NCBI GenBank assembly: GCA_024195265.1
Contig: JAJLRJ010000010.1
Span: 20,340,284-20,404,283 of the forward strand
DNA from: Dendrophyllia cribrosa
Taxonomy: Eukaryota > Cnidaria > Anthozoa > Scleractinia > Dendrophylliidae
DNA: 64,000 bases
Direction of reading: 5' to 3'
A model generated the notes under the pieces. It searched no databases. It was not told the DNA's origin and saw only the letters and a list, made by a program, of their open reading frames with translations. Positions 33,691-43,564 of this stretch are shown piece after piece (within the stretch, counting starts at the first letter, position 1; every line of letters begins with the position of its first letter). The position numbers and the translations under genes were made by a program.

Positions 33691-34775
33691 AGAGAGCCTG
33701 TTCACAGGCTAGCTTTTATCATGTTTTAAAATTATAGATGCAACGTGGCCTATTTCACCTTTATTTCCTGATCTTTTTACGTTTATTTATCTTAACTTTT
33801 TCTCTTTAAAAAATTATTTTGATCCCTGATTTTAACTCTGATCCCTATAGGGCGAAAAGAAAAAGCGAACGGGGAGGGGATGGGTAAAAGGAATTGTGGC
33901 ATCTTGCAATTGTTTTTAGCTCCTCAGTATTTATTCTTTGTTTAAGTTGACGTGTTTCAAGGAGCTAAGCAGGTCTAAGCGGTACCTCCATTGTCAGGCG
34001 TATGGCGTCATTGCATCGGGCTTGAAATATTTGAATCTCCAGCATGTTAGCTGTTTTGTAATTCTTACAGATTCAAGTGGTTACTTTTGTACACTCTTTA
34101 AGCAAGACTCGAGTTTCGTTTCTTTGGTGAACCTCATCAGTTGCTCACATGTAGAAAGGTCTCGTAGAATGATTTGACGTTGTAGAATGTTTAGCTACTT
34201 ACGAGCGCTTGGGGAGGATCAAATGTTATATCTTTTCATTGGCTTGTTTAGTTTAGCCAATAACAATGGTGCATTTTCGATCCGATGTTAGTTGTGTTTT
34301 TTTCTAGGCTTTTTGGCTGATTTCTTACTCATGTAAGATATTTTCTGACACAAGGAATGGCTCTTTTATAGTTGTACAGTGGCGTTGTAGGTATATCTTA
34401 TCTGTTGTACAACAAGCTGGTAACTGTTGTGTAATACTGTGCTACATGCGTTAGCATCTTGCGCAACGCAGCAGGAAGGAGCTCTGTCAAAAATTCACAT
34501 AAGTTGTTATAAAAGCCGAGGTTTGAAAAACACGAAAAGAGGACCAAAAAGCGGATATCCGAAGCGCATGGAAGCGATTGAACTTATTAGTTGAACAAGC
34601 CGTTTTATACAAAAGTCGTTAATGTTTAACAGATTAGTTATAATTAGAGTCATTGACAGATGATCTTTTTAGTGCTTTTTCATGCTTTTATCTAGTAGCC
34701 TGTGAACAGGCCTCCTTGTGGGTGTATGACGAAAGTAGATAGCGGCGAAAAGAAAAATCGGCGAGCGAAGCGGGG
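33691..34775. repeat. Paired AGCCTGT..ACAGGCT terminal hairpins (Mutator-like ends)
   Basis: AGCCTGTTCACAGGCTA lies at 33695-33711 and TAGCCTGTGAACAGGC at about 34696-34711, in inverse orientation. GCTTTTATC lies directly inside each (33712-33720 and 34684-34692). Right of the second copy, GGCGAAAAGAAAAATCGGCG and GAGCGAAGCGGGGAGAGGG resemble the GC-rich arms of the 8618-9872 element. A degenerate copy of that arm occurs at about 33850-33885. Confidence 0.5.
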
Positions 34776-34794
34776 AGAGGGAAAAAGGCGGAGA

Positions 34795-34825
<31 letters not shown>

Positions 34826-34829
34826 GGTT
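34795..34829. repeat. Interstitial telomere-like (TTAGGG)n
   Basis: GGTTAGGGTTTAGGGTTAGG continuing GTTAGGGTTAGGGTT: about five and a half units, one with an extra T. TTAGGG is the telomere repeat of cnidarians. It directly follows a Mutator-like terminal arm. Confidence 0.95.
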
Positions 34830-36354
34830 CCAATATAGACCATGACTATCGCATAAGACTTGGATCTTAGAATCTTTTAGCCGTGATGAAGAACACTATC
34901 TCGCAAGTTATGCTAACTGCAGACTTGCGCTCACATTAAATCACGGACTGGTAAATGAACTGATCCTAAGCAGCGAATAATTTCTACCTAAGCGGCTACC
35001 ACTGATCTTGCAACTCTTTCAAAGGGACCCAAAGAAACTCTATTGTTATGCCAAGAGCTAGCAAACAAACGACGGCATAACTAAATATTCTAAACGGCTC
35101 TGGAAAGCGTGAATATTCCTCCTGTCAGTATCACAGCTAGAGATTTCAAAGAAACGATTACATTTAGAACAACAGGCCTGTTATATCTTTTTTTTGATCT
35201 AAAAGGAAAAATCTCTCAGGCACGTACTTGGGGTCGACTTATTCTAAAGCTGGGCTAACTTGCTTTTAGCGACGAGCAGGATTTGTGCTAGGCCTGTCAC
35301 CTTTTATAACAACCGTCGCTACATGTATGTGATTGGTCAATCCAAACTTGCACCACTTTCTTAGCCAATTAGAAATATAGCCCAAACTATGCAGTTGGCT
35401 GAATTGTGACTTACTCATGCACGTTTTCCGACGGTTGGCGCTGGCCGTGACATCTTTCTTTGCACTTGGCATTGCTTTCTTCAATGTAGGATATAAGGTA
35501 TTTTCTTCGAATACGGATTAGTTTTCTGCGTCCATTTGATCTTTGCGATTGATCAGGTGCACAATTACTATAGCTTTGATTAAAAAATATACCGATATAT
35601 TCATTTTGGAGTATGAATTGCGCGATTTTCTTCATGGAATCAATTTTGTTTGGGATCATTTTTTTTCGCCACGGGATCACTGAAAAATCTTGGAATCAGG
35701 GATCACAAATCACTGACATTTTGGGATCATGGATCAGAAAAAATAGGTAAAAAGTGGGATCAATAAAGAAAAAACATACCTTGTTACGACCCTGTAGTAA
35801 CCCCCATTTTTCTATTGTGTTATTCTATGTCACCCGAGTAAAAGTATGTGTTTACAAAGTAATATACATTAAAAACAATATTCTTTGGAGCAGATTGTGT
35901 AAGTTTGTTATTCAGATTATTGTGCAATTGTTGGAACTCTGCTCCCATTTTTTTTTGTTAATTTGTAAACTTTTAATAATTATTATTCTTATGCATAGTC
36001 AAGTACATGTATTCAGCCTGACCCAAGCAAGTCTATCTGATTTTGATACACTATTGTATGGTTTAGTGAGGTTTGGAAAAATGCATGAACGTACCAAAAT
36101 GTAGTAAACTTAAAAACTGTTGTGAGCAACCTTCCATTTTTTTCTTGGTTATTCTTCAGTATTTATACGTAAAAATGTAGAGTCAATATCATATGTACAT
36201 TACTACAACAACAACAACAACTTTATTAATTCAACAAGATTTTGATATTCTTTTCAAAAATTAACATAAAAATAAAGGTACTGTAGACAAAATGTTTTTT
36301 ATATTGTTGATGTACATATTTCCTGACAAGAAATAGGTCAAAATATAATTTTCT

Positions 36355-36895
36355 TTTCAGACTTAGATTAAAACGGTGGAAGATACAAACTTGCTTTTTC
36401 GCTTCCATTATCAAGACATACTCAGAGTGTTGCATGCAAGATTTTAAGTAATATTCCATATGGCTTATGAGGTCCAAAAGTCTGTCCCCCACAACCCTTA
36501 TAAAGTTCTGACTGAAAATGTCATTCTGTTTTCAAGTCTCAGAGGTCAGAGACGGACTTCCCCTGTAGTTTCCTACACTTGCACATGCTCATCTGCATTC
36601 TAGAAGTTTTCACGTGATTTTGTTGAATTCTCACTGTTTCTGGTCAAAAAAGCTATGTTTATGCAAATGAGGTAACAAGAAATTATATCAAAGTGTCATT
36701 CTCTTTTCAGACCTGAATTGCGAGCGGTGAAATATACAGCCTTGCCCTTTCGTTTCGATTATCTAGACATACTCAGAGTGTTCCTTGCAAGATTTCAATT
36801 CATATGCTTCTATTCCTGGCTTATGAGGTCCAAAACAGTTTGTCCCAACCCATATAAAGGCCTTGGGGTCTGACTGAAAATGATATGTTTGCACA
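36355..36895. repeat. Diverged direct repeat, two ~200-bp copies
   Basis: 36355-36555 and about 36693-36895 share CAGACTTAGATTA/CAGACCTGAATTG, AAGACATACTCAGAGTGTT/TAGACATACTCAGAGTGTT, GGCTTATGAGGTCCAAAA and GACTGAAAATG in the same order. A CAA microsatellite (36206-36222) lies upstream. Origin unknown. Confidence 0.7.
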
Positions 36896-37810
36896 ATTTT
36901 CTACAGTCTCAAAGAATCTGCTATCCTCGATGTCCTTTTAAATAATCCTTTTTCAAACTACCAGGGTCCAGTATTAGGGTGGAGTGGGGGGGAGGGGGAG
37001 GGGGAGAGGAGGGGAGGGAGTAGCCCAGTCATGGGCGACTGAGAGTCAAACAACATAAAATTAAAAAAAAACTCCCTAAAGGAAAACTTCAATTGAAAGG
37101 AATAACTAGTCTGCGATTGCTAAACCTGCAAAACACAATATCTTTGGGCCTTGTGCAGCCATAGAACATAGAGCATCTAAATAAATGACAAACCCCGGAA
37201 AGGGATTGCTTGAAAATTTCATACGACAAGTTCAGTGGGTTTCCCCTGCCCCCAAAATAGGAAACCCAAATTTCAAAATTAATATTTCTTCAACAAAATC
37301 TGAGAAAGAAAAAAGAGACAATTTCTTATAAACACAAAAGACCACCTTATGGAACGCTGAGTGAAAGTTGAGTTCAAATTGCTTTCCTTTGTGTTTGTAT
37401 GAACAGTTTATACCACAAGTACATGTAGCTTTATCACAGAGTGATGTTTTGGAAATGTTTTGGGAGTGAAAAGCAACAACAACAACAATTTTTTTTCACA
37501 CCTTCCAATAATATTACAACAGTAGATACAATTTCAGTTAATTAATTAAAGTAGATACCTGTCCACCGCTAACAGCAAAAAAGGCTAATTGAGGTGGGGG
37601 AAAGATTAATACAAACTTAAGTTAATAAAAGTTGATAAAAGAAAACATTACCTAAACTATAAGACAAAAAATACAATAAGTGCAAAACCTAAAATGTAGT
37701 ACATCAAATAATTACGCTTTCCAAGGTCTATAATAATTGGCTGAAGTAATTGATCAGATGAGACTTCAATATAGTCATTCTCAAGCTCTAAAGTATCAAG
37801 AAGTATTTGT
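36896..37810. other. Intergenic, no gene recognised
   Basis: Contains a G-rich simple stretch (36979-37020, GGGAGGGGGA type). Nothing else was recognised. Confidence 0.4.
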
Positions 37811-38022
37811 TTAACCCTTTAAGCCCTAAGAGTGATCAGCATCAAATTTCTCCTTGCAATATCAATGCCTTATCAATCAAAAAGGTCATGAGAATAAAGG
37901 ACATGATCACACAAGATGAATTCTCTTGATATCTAAACAATTTCTCTCGACTACTTTTCTAGGAAATGTATAGGGACAAGAAATGAGAATTAAAATGTTG
38001 ATATTAGGGCTTAAAGGGTTAA
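37811..38022. mobile_element. Small TTAA MITE, CCCTTTAAGCCC ends
   Basis: The 204-bp element 37815-38018 has termini CCCTTTAAGCCCTAA and the near-inverse TTAGGGCTTAAAGGG, flanked by TTAA. CCC-type ends with TTAA target sites are standard for piggyBac derivatives. No coding sequence. Confidence 0.85.
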
Positions 38023-38223
38023 TCTTATTTTGAAACCTGGGTTTACAGGATGAGGAATAGTGTTCCAAATTGATACACCAATCCTTGCAAAAGATTTTTT
38101 CATTTGGTCAGTTCTAAAAGCTATAATGCTAACATTATTTATTCGTTTAATCAAAGTTTGGTACTTGAGAAACACGATATGAAATGTGTATTGTGACTAC
38201 TTTTTGTATGAGTGTAAAGCAAG

Positions 38224-38582
38224 CTAGCGAGAAATCACCAGATAAAAACAATCAGCAAGCTTTAATATGAGAATATTCACATATTTTGCGTGCACCTTTT
38301 GCCGCTTCTTCTCCTTTATGCAGATTTCTTTCAGATTCACAATCTGGTGATCGCTCCCCTTTTTCCATATGCTAGGCATGGGTCGAAAGCCCGAGTAAAA
38401 CGGTTTTCCTCGATGTGAATCGAGAAAATACAAACAAAACGTGTCCTTGGTGAGGATGGAAATTCTTCCCCTTGGTTCAAACAATCTATCGTTTTGTCGG
38501 TCCGGCTCGCATGCAGCGTGATTCCGGCCGCTCTATCAGTCTCATTGCTGCACTCCTGTACAACACAACGACTTCCCATCAT
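38224..38582 (-). pseudogene. THAP-domain pseudogene
   Basis: From the ATG at 38582 the frame reads SRCVVQECSNETDRAAGITL (the C-x4-C start of a THAP zinc finger), then SPRTRFVC and a displaced histidine (IFSIHIEENRFTRAF), ending at a stop at 38340. The expected PSIW box (MPSIWKKGS, equivalent to the AVPTIF motif) is found in the next frame, so a frameshift lies near 38390. The spacing between the second Cys pair and the C-x2-H part is also shortened. THAP domains form the DNA-binding N-terminus of P-element-like transposases and derived genes. Its place just inside the right end of the 30711-38896 element, reading inward, suits a transposase start. Confidence 0.6.
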
Positions 38583-39026
38583 TAAAATGAAGACTTTTCG
38601 AAGAAGTGGGTGAAATCGTATGAGAAATTAGCCTTGGCCAGCGCTGTGACTTGAGAAAATGACGTCACTTGATTTTTCCGCGAATTCCAAGTGACCAGGC
38701 CTCTGCCGTTAGTAACCAGGCCGCAGGAACATGGCGGTTCAATGGCGGATGAAAATTATCGGAGTTTGAGCGCAAAAAAAAACACTTTCCTTCATCGCAT
38801 GAGGATATACTTTGGAAATCATGTACTTTAGGAAGTTAACTACCAATTACGCGAAAATTAAAGGTATTCAACAATTTGATCATAGTAGCACTTTAAACAG
38901 AATAATAATTGTTAGTTGCTTTAAACGCCTTCGCTCCAGAGAATCCTAACCAAGGTCACCGAGTAAAGTGGAAGATCCAACATTTACAGTAAGTCAGAGA
39001 AAGTGATTAAAGGAGCCATTCTTTAC

Positions 39027-39136
39027 CTTTTGTGGATCTTGTCTATTGTCAACTGGCTGACCACTGCACATATGGACCACAGGAATTTGGTGTCATTGTT
39101 TCCCTCCATGATCAATAGTCCCCCTGTTTCAGTTAC
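39027..39136 (-). other. Possible isolated coding exon, unrecognised
   Basis: On the minus strand a TTTATTTGTACAG acceptor precedes a 110-bp open stretch ending at a GTAAAG donor. It reads TGGLLIMEGNNDTKFLWSIC and ends LTIDKIHK. The open frame, the paired splice signals and the non-repetitive composition are suggestive, but I recognise no family and found no partner exons. Confidence 0.3.
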
Positions 39137-40817
39137 CTGTACAAATAAATAAAATTGTAATTTTATTAACCATTGAAAAACAAAAATAAAACAAAAATGC
39201 TGTTACAGCAGATTTTGCATGTTTAATACTTTAATAAACAAATCACAAACAGATTTCCAATTTCAAGAGAAACCACGAGGAAAAGTTTTTTATATAATCT
39301 ACATAATTGCTGCGGAACGAGCGCAGTGAGTGAGCAGCAACATAATCAGGATTTAAGAGAAATATACGAGAAAAAAAATATAAGCTAGGAAAAATCTCGA
39401 ATTGATCGCTTTTTACCAGAATTCACTGCGCCACGAACACATTTTGGGCCAGAATGCACTGCGCCATGAACAATAGCCTCGCTTGCTGCTTTAAGCTGTT
39501 GGCTGCGAGATCTGTAATATTTTGGTCCAATATGTCTCAGTCGAAATCGGAACTGAAGTGTGGAAGACTACCGCGAGTTGAGCGAGGACTGTGAGGCATG
39601 GTGATAGGACCATTGGATAGCAAAGATTTTCGAAGATTGTACGGAATAAAAGACAAATTTATTTTGAAATCACTCCGACAGCGTCGATGAGACTGAACTG
39701 AGCTGAGCGCGTGGGGACACGAAACCTGAGCTGAGCGCGTGGAGACACGAACACAATACGGCTAGCTAGTAACGCAACATACTCATTGTCAATAATTAGC
39801 CTAAATTTTCAAACCTTCCTCGTGGTGAACGCGTCCTCTGCTCAACCATATTCTACAGACATTGCAAGAACTTGATGCGTGAATTACAAAACAAAATTAG
39901 TCTTATCAGCTGGAGTTTCGTCGATTCATCCCGGTTCCAATTGTTTTGCTTGCTCTCAAAAAACGAAAGAGAAAATTCTGTAATACCAGCGAGATGATAA
40001 AACAGCATTATTACAACAAATTTACCGCAGCAATTACTATCTTTTGGATACACTAGTTACATGTATATTTATGATAGTAAGCATATTTTGCCAAGTCAAT
40101 GAACATTAGTACTGTCACTAAGCTAAAGCGAGGTTTCAAAGATGAGTGGGCAGCATGTAAAAAGGGCATAATTTTGTGTGTGTTTTTAGCAAAATTTTCT
40201 TAAAAAATGTCACCTTTTTGGAAGAAAAATCCAATTAAAGAGTCTCATTTTGAGACCCTGGATAAGAATCGAACATGTAAACCAGTAGAAATGCACAAAA
40301 CATGCACTTAAATTCTTTGTAATTTTAACATTTCTACTGTTTCAAATACAGTAAAAACAGCTGATTCATGTTCAGGGTATCAAAAATGGACTTATTGTTG
40401 GATTTTTTTAAAAAATTAGAACACAGTATTAAAAATTAGAGGGAATATTGTTTTTATTTTCCCAGTAGCAATTGTCCATTTGAAGTAAATAGATATTCTG
40501 GAAATACCCTTCAGCATCATGAAACACTGAAGAAAGTTGATGCAGTAAATTAAAATCAGGGCAATTGTCCAACAGGCACATACCAAACAAAAATGACACT
40601 CTTGGGAGGACAATAGTGAGAAAGACTCCTGCACAGCCAAATTTTCTGCTTTCAAATTAATCTTTCTTCTTATTAGTAAATATATTAACTTACCATACTA
40701 AAACAAGCACCATTCCTTGTTGAAATAATAATTTTAAGAAAACAACTTCTTACACAGAAGCTTGTAACAGGTATTCTTTTTTTTTTTTTTTAGTGTGAAA
40801 TTTAATCTCACTTCACT
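39137..40817. other. Intergenic, no gene recognised
   Basis: A 25-bp unit CTGAGCTGAGCGCGTGGRGA followed by CACGA occurs twice in tandem at about 39696-39750. Nothing else was recognised. Confidence 0.4.
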
Positions 40818-41536
40818 TTAAGGTTACAGTGTACCTTCAGATCGAAAATTTATTGAAATTTTTTTTTTGGCGTCAAAATAAAGTTTACAGAATGAACTTT
40901 CATCCAAAAAAAAATTATCGAAAAATAGTGAAAATTGACGGAGAAATGCAGGTATAACTTTTGTGGGCGGAGTTTGTTTATGAAGCGATATGTTTTTCTA
41001 AGCGCTGTTTTCTCAAAGTTAATTTTTCGCTTGTAGGGGACACTTTAAAGAGCTACAACTCAGAGGGAGTTTGTTCGATTTTCCTCAAATTTGGACACAA
41101 GCTAGGCTAACAAATAATCAACAAAAACGTGTCGGCGAATTTCTTATTTCCGAAAACTTTTTCGTCAAGAGCCATTTCCGTGTGATCACTCCAACTTTTT
41201 TTCTCCCTTTTTCGAAAATATTCTGTAACTTTTCACTGCCATTGAATATGGGAAATCGCCGACACGTTTTTTTAGCGCTTCGTGTCCGGAAACCCGAGAA
41301 CAAATCCAATTAGCAAAATACAATAATCGCTTTGAGTTATAGCGTTTTAAAGCTGATTCGGACGTTCGAATTTAGATGTTGTAAAAAATTCGACAATTCA
41401 TTTTATTACCAAATGGTTTCCATATTTAGTTTTATAAGCTTTAATTTGATATCTGGGTTTAGGTATATTGAGTGTAATCTTAAGACGCTAGAGCTGTTAT
41501 ACTGGAGACACCCCTGAAGGTACACTGTAACCTTAA
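40818..41536. mobile_element. TTAA MITE, GGTTACAGTGTACCTTCAG ends
   Basis: The element at 40822-41532 (711 bp) has exact 19-bp inverted ends GGTTACAGTGTACCTTCAG, flanked by TTAA at 40818-40821 and 41533-41536. The interior is AT-rich with short frames only, no transposase. Confidence 0.85.
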
Positions 41537-43564
41537 TTAACTCCATTTTATGTTTTATTTTTTATCAGCCAACAGAATCTTTTATAACCCAAGCAAGATG
41601 CAATGAACTAAAGCAAAACCATAAACAATAGATTTTTAAGTTGTTTTCTATAAGAATGATAATACAACTTCGTTGGAAACAGTACAGTCTTGGAAGTCAT
41701 CAAATAATGTTACAGCCATGCTCCCCCATGCGTGACCAAAAAAATGTCTCTGGGCAAGACCGCGATTCCTTTGATAGCACTAAGCCAATGACAACCTCGC
41801 TTACAGTATATGAAAACATCCAGATCTGCATGGATGAGTTTTGCAGAATGGCTCCTAACAATCTCCTAGGGATTTTGGATCTACCAAGTGCTGGTTTTTT
41901 GTTTTTCCAATTATCAGTTGTTTTGGCTTCAGTTCATTATTCAGTTGTCATAAACAGTATTGATTATAAACAATGAAATCTGCTTTCTTTTGATGATTAC
42001 ATGAACAAGTTCTGAAGTTGAAAAGCATTGTCACCTAAGACAGAATTTTGCGTCAAATTTGCCGAACTTCCCTTTGTTGTTGTCAGTGTAGTTTCACCCT
42101 TGGGTGGTATCTCGGCATGACATTTAGCCATTATTACCATTTCTTGCAATCCAAAAATTATTGTGTAAAACTTCAATCATGTTTTAACTTATGTTTCAGT
42201 TTTGAAAGGGAAAAATGTTACAAAACCCGTTATTCATTGAAGATTAGTGCTAATTCCGGATGAATTTTTAACATATGATTACAATGTTGCGTGCTATTTT
42301 TCGACCTCGTTTCGAAAGTGATACCAATTTGGTGGGACAGTGTATAGTATCCGTTTGTTTTTGTTTGATCTGAGTTCCAGCCCCAGAGGATAGGGACATT
42401 GATGGCTTTTTACAAGGGTCTGCGCCAAATCCCCTACCGTTTCCCGGGACCGGGGTTGCGGGTGGGGGTTTCCATTGACCAGTGCATAAATAAGACAATT
42501 AATTATTTCCTTCAACTTCGATTTAAAAGAGTTACTGCCTGGGTACTAACAGGTGTAGGTACATTCTGCTCGAAAAAAGGGCTATTTTGTTTGGCCTCAT
42601 TGCCCGCTGGAAGTTGCACGTCCTGGGCTAAACATACTCAAATATTAAATAATTTAGCCACAGTTTTGTACGTACACGTAAACCAACTCACTTTATCCGT
42701 TTTGGCCTTCTCCTTTACCATCTATACCAACTGAAACGATCTCTTCATTGATTTCTACAACATATAGCGGCATGTTTTCATTTTGTTCCGCCATCTTTCT
42801 TTTACTAGTACCCAGCTTCCCCTCTTTTTCTCGTTCTCATGCTTCCTCGTGCCTCCAGGCCAACCTCGTCCCCAGGGCCTAATCCGCTTTCAAAATGGCG
42901 TGGACAAAGAATGTATCTTGATCTTGATCTTGTGTTAGCAAGTCATATTTCATAAGTTATTCCTTTTTCTAAGAAGGGTATGATTACACATGCATCTGCG
43001 GAAAAGACAGAAAAATGGACTGAAACAGTGCATGGGAAAAGATGTGATTTTTATTTCAAATCTTGCGCAGCTTATAATGATCGCGTGAAAAAGAAGTTAA
43101 TATCACTTGATTGTTAAATGCTTTTTAGTATCATTATCTAAGTGAAAAAAGCTTCAAAATGAATGACTTTTCCCCTTTCTTTACCGTCCGCCATGCACTT
43201 TTTGTATTTTATAAATATAATCGACAAATACAATACTGAGTAATAAGTAAGGAATTCAAGGAGTTAGTTTCTAAAAAGTGAAACTGTGGTGCTGCGTCGG
43301 TGGGAAGTGAAACCCGGAAAGTGTACGGGTTTGAACTGATATCTGAGCCGGTTAGCCTGTTCAGCCAGCAGTTCATCACGGTATCGGGGAGCGACGCCAA
43401 GAAAAAAATTGCGAGCCGAGCTGTAAAGCCGAGAAATATTTTTCTTTCGCGTGCGAGTGCTTCGCGTGCGAGTGCCGCCTATCATTCGCTCCCCATCCGG
43501 AACAGCTCTGGAACAGGCTACACATGGCCAAATTTCTAAGTGAGGAATTCTGCGATTTTAAAAT
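41537..43564. other. Intergenic, no gene recognised
   Basis: A 111-codon + frame at 41641-41976 starts with a non-ATG codon and matches nothing I know. 43319-43385 on the minus strand has a weak tRNA-like arrangement (TGGCTGAACAGG and CAGTTCAAACCC) that could be a decayed SINE. Confidence 0.35.

Larger units (their letters stand above)
33444..35799. mobile_element. TIR element with GGGATCA sub-terminal repeats
   Basis: The ends ACAGGGTCGTAACGAGGTAT and the inverse (ATACCTTGTTACGACCCTGT at about 35776-35795) bound 33448-35795 and are flanked by AGTA on both sides (33444-33447, 35796-35799). GGGATCAGGGATCA units cluster inside both ends (33469-33540 and about 35680-35762). There is no transposase frame. 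It is nested in the 30711-38896 composite and has itself received other repeats. Confidence 0.72.
30711..38896. mobile_element. ~8.2-kb TTAA-flanked composite element with THAP and nested insertions
   Basis: Both ends carry AGTGCTACTATGATCAAA pointing inward, preceded by TTAA (30711-30714 and 38893-38896). Sub-terminally, TGACGTCATTTTCTCAAGTC at 30961-30980 is found inverted at 38648-38667, so diverged inverted ends extend at least about 250 bp. Inside are an acidic-protein fragment (+), a deleted LINE (+), a 2.35-kb TIR element (33448-35795), telomere-like repeats, a small TTAA MITE and a THAP pseudogene (-). Two independent MITEs of one family sitting 8 kb apart in opposite orientation is the competing explanation. 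Confidence 0.5.

Noticed and set aside
41641..41976. 111-codon + frame beside a MITE
   Set aside because: Non-ATG start and no recognisable motif; insufficient support.
43319..43390. tRNA gene on the minus strand
   Set aside because: Only loose A- and B-box resemblance; no acceptor stem pairing seen. At most a decayed SINE.
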